A stretch of 38,890 nucleotides of DNA, from positions 1-38,890 of the IMG/VR virus record IMGVR_UViG_3300042988_001432; one strand, written 5' to 3'. Below are positions 36,226 through 38,890 of this stretch, one piece after another. Source of the DNA: a virus. A model generated the notes under the pieces. It saw nothing but the letters and a program-made list of their open reading frames with translations. It did no database searches and was not told the DNA's origin. The stretch's first letter is position 1, and every line of letters starts with the position of its first letter. The position numbers were made by a program, and so were the translations under genes.

Positions 36226-36485
36226 CTTGCTTTGACTCCTATTTTAATGCATTGTTACTTGCCTTCATGACATATCTACAATTGTATTTTATATCAACCA
36301 TGCAAATTTAGCTTGTAACAAATGCAGCACATATGGTATGTTATTAGACATTCGAAACAAGCTAACACAGCGAAGTTGAGAACATGCAACGATACAGAAA
36401 GTCTCGCTAGGTGCTCATTAACTTGAGCTAGCTTGTAGCAACTGAATCGAAGCTAGCGAATAACAACCAATAACGTAAGGGTGTA
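36226..36485. promoter_or_regulatory. Divergent control region with repeated TAGCTTGT motifs
   Basis: The gap separates the leftward small-terminase gene from the rightward operon. TAGCTTGTAACAA (36309-36321) and TAGCTTGTAGCAA (36429-36441) are near-identical direct repeats, and ACAAGCTA (36357-36364) is the same core inverted. These look like operator half-sites. A weak promoter (TTGTAA near 36314, TATGTT 18 bases later) overlaps the first repeat. No gene of more than a few codons is evident. Confidence 0.4.
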
Positions 36486-36728
36486 ATGAATATGCAATCC
36501 CCAATCCAAGCATTAATAGATATCGTGACAAATAGAGCTTGCAAACTAGTTAAGTTCAAAACTGGCTCAATGACTGTTGATTTATTCACTGCAAGCGCCA
36601 TTTTAGCAGTTTACAATTCTCTTAAAGATGAAAATAAGCTCAAGTTCAATGAAATGATCAAGACAAAACAGGGGTTTATTAAATTAGCTAACTTTGCATT
36701 AAAAAACACAGCAAACAGAGGAAACTAA
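36486..36728 (+). CDS. Conserved small phage protein (80 aa)
   Basis: The section KLVKFKTGSMTVDLFTASAI followed by LAVYNSLKDENKLKFNEMIK and GFIKLANFAL resembles a family of small proteins seen in many tailed phages, with the signature G-M-VDLFTAS-I--VY-----N. Function unknown. AAGGG precedes the ATG. It is the first gene of the rightward operon that ends beyond the recombinase. Confidence 0.6.
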   Translation: MNMQSPIQALIDIVTNRACKLVKFKTGSMTVDLFTASAILAVYNSLKDENKLKFNEMIKTKQGFIKLANFALKNTANRGN

Positions 36729-36729
36729 C

Positions 36730-36939
36730 ATGAAACCGATCAAGACTTTGATATGCTGCTGCTGTGGTGAATCGACTAAAGGCCGGCAATGGTGGAACAG
36801 AGACACAGGCTTTGGATTATGCAACGCTTGCGCAGATAGAATCTCGACCAGGGAGAGTCAAGAAGAAATGGAAAGCTGCTATGGGAAGAAAGGAGTTCAC
36901 TATTACTTAATAGAAAGGCAGCTAGCTAGCGTCAACTAA
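36730..36939 (+). CDS. Conserved small zinc-binding phage protein (69 aa)
   Basis: CCCCGES near residue 9 and CNACADRI near residue 31 give a CxxC...CxxC zinc site. The stretch GRQWWNRDTGFGLCNACADR and EMESCYGKKGVHYYL matches a common phage family that ends EEM---YG--GVHY. It is coupled to the preceding gene, with GAGG before the ATG. Probably a DNA- or protein-binding accessory factor. Confidence 0.65.
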   Translation: MKPIKTLICCCCGESTKGRQWWNRDTGFGLCNACADRISTRESQEEMESCYGKKGVHYYLIERQLASVN

Positions 36940-37026
36940 CTAGCCGCGACGCACAAAACATGTAGAAATTCACTCTCTAACACACAAGGAATTATATGAT
37001 CAAAACACAATGTAGGCAATACAAAT

Positions 37027-37227
37027 ATGAGCAAGAAGGAAACGCGGCACTTAAGCGTGCGAATACCAGCAGAGTTACACATAATGCTAATGAAGCTATC
37101 GATAGACTTGCAACTATCAGCAACAGAGATCATTGTCAAATATCTAGAATACCTTCAACAGCAGCATTACAAAAAGAGGAGTATACTAGATGAGAACTCA
37201 ACCGATGATTTCCAGCTGGATGAATGA
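37027..37227 (+). CDS. Ribbon-helix-helix protein next to the recombinase (66 aa)
   Basis: The strand ETRHLSVRIPAELHIMLMKL and helix LQLSATEIIVKYLEYLQQQH form a ribbon-helix-helix domain. An acidic tail ends DDFQLDE. It overlaps the recombinase gene by 38 bases, so both are probably co-expressed. It may regulate recombination or the operon. The Shine-Dalgarno is weak. Confidence 0.65.
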   Translation: MSKKETRHLSVRIPAELHIMLMKLSIDLQLSATEIIVKYLEYLQQQHYKKRSILDENSTDDFQLDE

Positions 37228-38095
37228 GAGCCTAGATAAATTCATTGCGCAGCTATCGCTAAGCAAGAGCCGGCCAACAGTTGAAGCATACAGATACGAC
37301 ATTGCAAAGTTCCTAGAGTACCTGCATGAAAACAAGATGAAGCGCATTAGCTCGCTGAAGACGGCGCACATTATTGACTATCTTGCTCACTGTAAGGCAG
37401 CAGGCAAGAGCGACGCAAGCGTGAATCGCTACTACATGGCCTTGCGCTCTTACTGTAAGTTCCTGCGGCAATCTAAGTCGATAGAGTCTGATCTCACGCA
37501 AGACGTTACAGCGCCAAGGAGCAAGCAAAAAGCTCCGAAGATACCAACACTTGAGGAAATGCAGCAAATCTTGAATGTGCCAGATGTTGAGACGCACACA
37601 GGCAGCAGAGACCGCGCGATCTTAGAGCTGCTATACTCTTCGGGCTTGCGCGCCTCTGAGCTGTGCGACCTAAACATAGAGGACTTTAAGGGAGATACTA
37701 TTGTCGTGAGATGTGGTAAGAGAAGCAAAACTAGAAGCGTGCCCGTCACAGAGCAAGCGGTAAATGCAATCAGTGCTTATATAGAAAAGTATCGAGGCAA
37801 GAAACATGGCCCACTATTTCAAACAAGCACAGGAAAGAGGCTTCGCCGAGAAGCTTTGTCTCGCTCGATTGGCAGCTATGCAAGAAAAGCTGGAGTTGAT
37901 AACGTGACAGCGCATACACTGAGACACGCTTGCGCGACACACTTGCTTGATCAAGGCGCAGACTTGCGATTGATACAAGAAGTACTGGGCCACAGCTCGA
38001 TAGCTGCAACACAGAGATACACGCACCTATCGAGTCGCAAAATGCAAGAAATGTTCCAAGCGTTTCATCCAAGGAAAGTACAACATAAGGAATAA
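37190..38095 (+). CDS. Tyrosine recombinase, XerC/XerD-like (301 aa)
   Basis: The N-terminal SAM-like core-binding domain (SRPTVEAYRYDIAKFLEYLH) is followed by a catalytic domain with all key residues. These are Arg154 in SSGLRASEL, Lys177 in CGKRSKTRSVP, His242 and Arg245 in HTLRHACATHLLD, His268 in VLGHSSIAATQRYTHL and nucleophile Tyr277. Length and sequence are closer to XerC/D than to lambda integrase. It may resolve genome multimers or integrate at a host dif-like site. GAGGAG eight bases upstream supports the ATG at 37190; an internal ATG at 37220 is the alternative. The RHH gene overlaps its start. Confidence 0.88.
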   Translation: MRTQPMISSWMNESLDKFIAQLSLSKSRPTVEAYRYDIAKFLEYLHENKMKRISSLKTAHIIDYLAHCKAAGKSDASVNRYYMALRSYCKFLRQSKSIESDLTQDVTAPRSKQKAPKIPTLEEMQQILNVPDVETHTGSRDRAILELLYSSGLRASELCDLNIEDFKGDTIVVRCGKRSKTRSVPVTEQAVNAISAYIEKYRGKKHGPLFQTSTGKRLRREALSRSIGSYARKAGVDNVTAHTLRHACATHLLDQGADLRLIQEVLGHSSIAATQRYTHLSSRKMQEMFQAFHPRKVQHKE

Positions 38096-38101
38096 TTAGG
38101 C

Positions 38102-38326
38102 ATGGAATGGAAAGATTCGTTAAAAGAGCTGCCTGTTTACACTTAGGGCGACGGCGTAAGGTGTTTAGCCTTTTGTGAAATAGAATCAGACAATTCCCCG
38201 TGGGGCCGGACGCGATGGAAAGGATACGTGGACGTGCTGTATCATCCGCAATTCGGCTGGAGACGGACCGAGGACAAAGAACCTGTATGCGTCAAAGAAT
38301 GGATTATGATGCAAAAATTACAATAG
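38102..38326 (+). pseudogene. Small DUF551-like gene broken by an in-frame TAG
   Basis: From ATG 38102, with AAGGA upstream, the frame gives MEWKDSLKELPVYT, then TAG at 38144-38146, then stays open for 59 more codons (GDGVRCLAFCEIESDNSPWG and onwards) to a second TAG at 38324. Composition and W/Y content continue across the stop, so a CAG-to-TAG change or a sequencing error is likely. Sense-decoding of TAG is unlikely because the same frame and other small genes end in TAG. It may still be expressed from an internal start. Confidence 0.55.
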
Positions 38327-38338
38327 CAAGGTGATGAT

Positions 38339-38773
38339 ATGAGACAGTCAAAAGGTAGTCACTCGTATGAGGGCGACTTTTATAAATGGATACGGAATCA
38401 GGCGTTTTATCTAAAGAAGGGCGAATACTCAAAAATAGACATCGAGAATCTGGTAGAGGAGATTGAAACGTTGGGCAGGTCGGAAAAGCGCGCATTAGAG
38501 AGCTACTTACTAGTTCTATTAATGCATATGTTAAAAGTGAAATATCAAGCTGAACTACAATCGAATTCGTGGCGATTATCTATAAAGAATTCTCGTCTCA
38601 AGATCAAAAATCGATTAGAAGAAAGCCCAAGCTTAAAGAAATATCTAAATGAGATTGTCGAAAAAGCTTATCAGCACGCAAGATTAGACGCAGCAGAGGA
38701 AACGGGACTAGACGAAAACGTTTTTCCTTTGCGTTGCCCATGGTCTGTAGAGGAAATATTACAAGGAACATAG
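38339..38773 (+). CDS. DUF29-family protein (144 aa)
   Basis: The sequence follows DUF29 closely: YEGDFYKWIRNQAFYLKKGE, then NLVEEIETLGRSEKRALESY, LLMHMLKVKYQ, SWRLSIKNSRLKIKNRLEES and the terminal FPLRCPWSVEEIL. DUF29 proteins are small and helical, of unknown function, widespread in cyanobacteria and proteobacteria and occasionally carried on mobile DNA. AAGGTGATGAT precedes the ATG. Here it lies after the recombinase in a region of accessory genes and could be a recently acquired cargo gene. Confidence 0.8.
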   Translation: MRQSKGSHSYEGDFYKWIRNQAFYLKKGEYSKIDIENLVEEIETLGRSEKRALESYLLVLLMHMLKVKYQAELQSNSWRLSIKNSRLKIKNRLEESPSLKKYLNEIVEKAYQHARLDAAEETGLDENVFPLRCPWSVEEILQGT

Positions 38774-38775
38774 CA

Positions 38776-38890
38776 ATGAAATGGATCAGCATTAAGGATC
38801 GATTGCCTAGGGACGAATTTCCACGTCATGATCCATGTCCTGACGTTTTAGTTTATTGTTTCGGGGATATTAAAATAGCAAAACAGTGGC
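38776..38890 (+). CDS. DUF551-like protein, truncated by the window edge
   Basis: The frame begins MKWISIKDRLPRDEFPRHDP and continues CPDVLVYCFGDIKIAKQW to the last base. The WISIKDRLP...VLVY pattern is the hallmark of DUF551, a small phage protein family without known function. If the molecule is circular, the frame continues from base 1 to a TGA at 103-105. Confidence 0.65.
   Translation, partial: MKWISIKDRLPRDEFPRHDPCPDVLVYCFGDIKIAKQW

Noticed and set aside
36996-37193. 65-codon frame with AAGGA upstream, overlapping the RHH gene
   Set aside because: The product has no structure resembling a protein family and overlaps a clear ribbon-helix-helix protein. At most it is a translated leader.
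38144-38146. TAG reassigned as a sense codon
   Set aside because: Several frames in the window, including this one, end with TAG, and no suppressor tRNA is seen. A single point change is simpler.

Overview
The window looks like the genome, or almost all of it, of a tailed double-stranded DNA phage with podovirus-like gene content. It carries a large terminase, a P22-type portal, a scaffold, an N4-gp56-like major capsid protein, a neck adaptor with a long stopper/tail-tube-like protein, large internal (ejection-type) proteins and tail fibres. Nothing resembling host housekeeping DNA flanks it. An open reading frame continues in frame if base 38890 is joined to base 1, which would fit a circular or circularly permuted molecule; this is suggestive only. 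A lipobox lipoprotein and two exported collagen-like proteins point to a Gram-negative host. The exported glycine-zipper plus collagen-repeat architecture reminds me of host-associated bacteria such as environmental Chlamydiota, but the sequence does not fix the host.

Layout. (1) 142-4019, minus strand: early/replication genes, namely two RusA-type resolvase homologues (one without acidic active-site residues), a SpoVG-like protein, a zinc-binding protein, a DnaB-type helicase core, a probable helicase-loader-like protein and a ribbon-helix-helix regulator. (2) 4126-6186, plus strand: recombination operon with a PD-(D/E)XK nuclease and an ERF annealing protein, followed by a membrane protein resembling an SPFH tail, a small coiled-coil protein and a lipoprotein. 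(3) 6194-6946, minus strand: four tiny genes, two of them with a transmembrane segment. (4) 7041-30712, minus strand: the morphogenesis block. Read in the direction of transcription it runs portal, many small proteins, scaffold, capsid, neck/tail proteins, internal proteins, fibres, collagen-like proteins. Many stop and start codons overlap (ATGA, TAATG, TTGA), suggesting translational coupling. (5) 31069-31977, plus strand: a winged-helix replication-initiator-like gene behind a strongly structured region. (6) 32027-36225, minus strand: large terminase, small regulators (tandem excisionase-like HTH, XRE repressor) and a probable small terminase. (7) 36486-end, plus strand: small conserved phage proteins, an RHH protein, an Xer-like tyrosine recombinase and a DUF29 protein.

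The most striking element is in the major capsid gene. Its two coding parts are separated by a 799-nt group I intron on the minus strand. P1 with its internal guide sequence, P3-P8, and P9 can be drawn by eye, and both splice sites are predicted to the base. Inside the intron, on the OPPOSITE strand, lies a LAGLIDADG homing endonuclease gene whose 3' end is antisense to the ribozyme core. Other notable structures are a palindrome of 17 bases present four times at gene ends, nested inverted repeats before the initiator gene, and a candidate small RNA with a terminator.

No DNA or RNA polymerase, primase or recognisable endolysin was seen, so the phage probably leans on host replication and transcription and has an unrecognised or unusual lysis function. 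Recombinase, excisionase-like and repressor-like genes suggest a temperate or plasmid-like lifestyle. All assignments come from reading motifs by eye; no database search was run.
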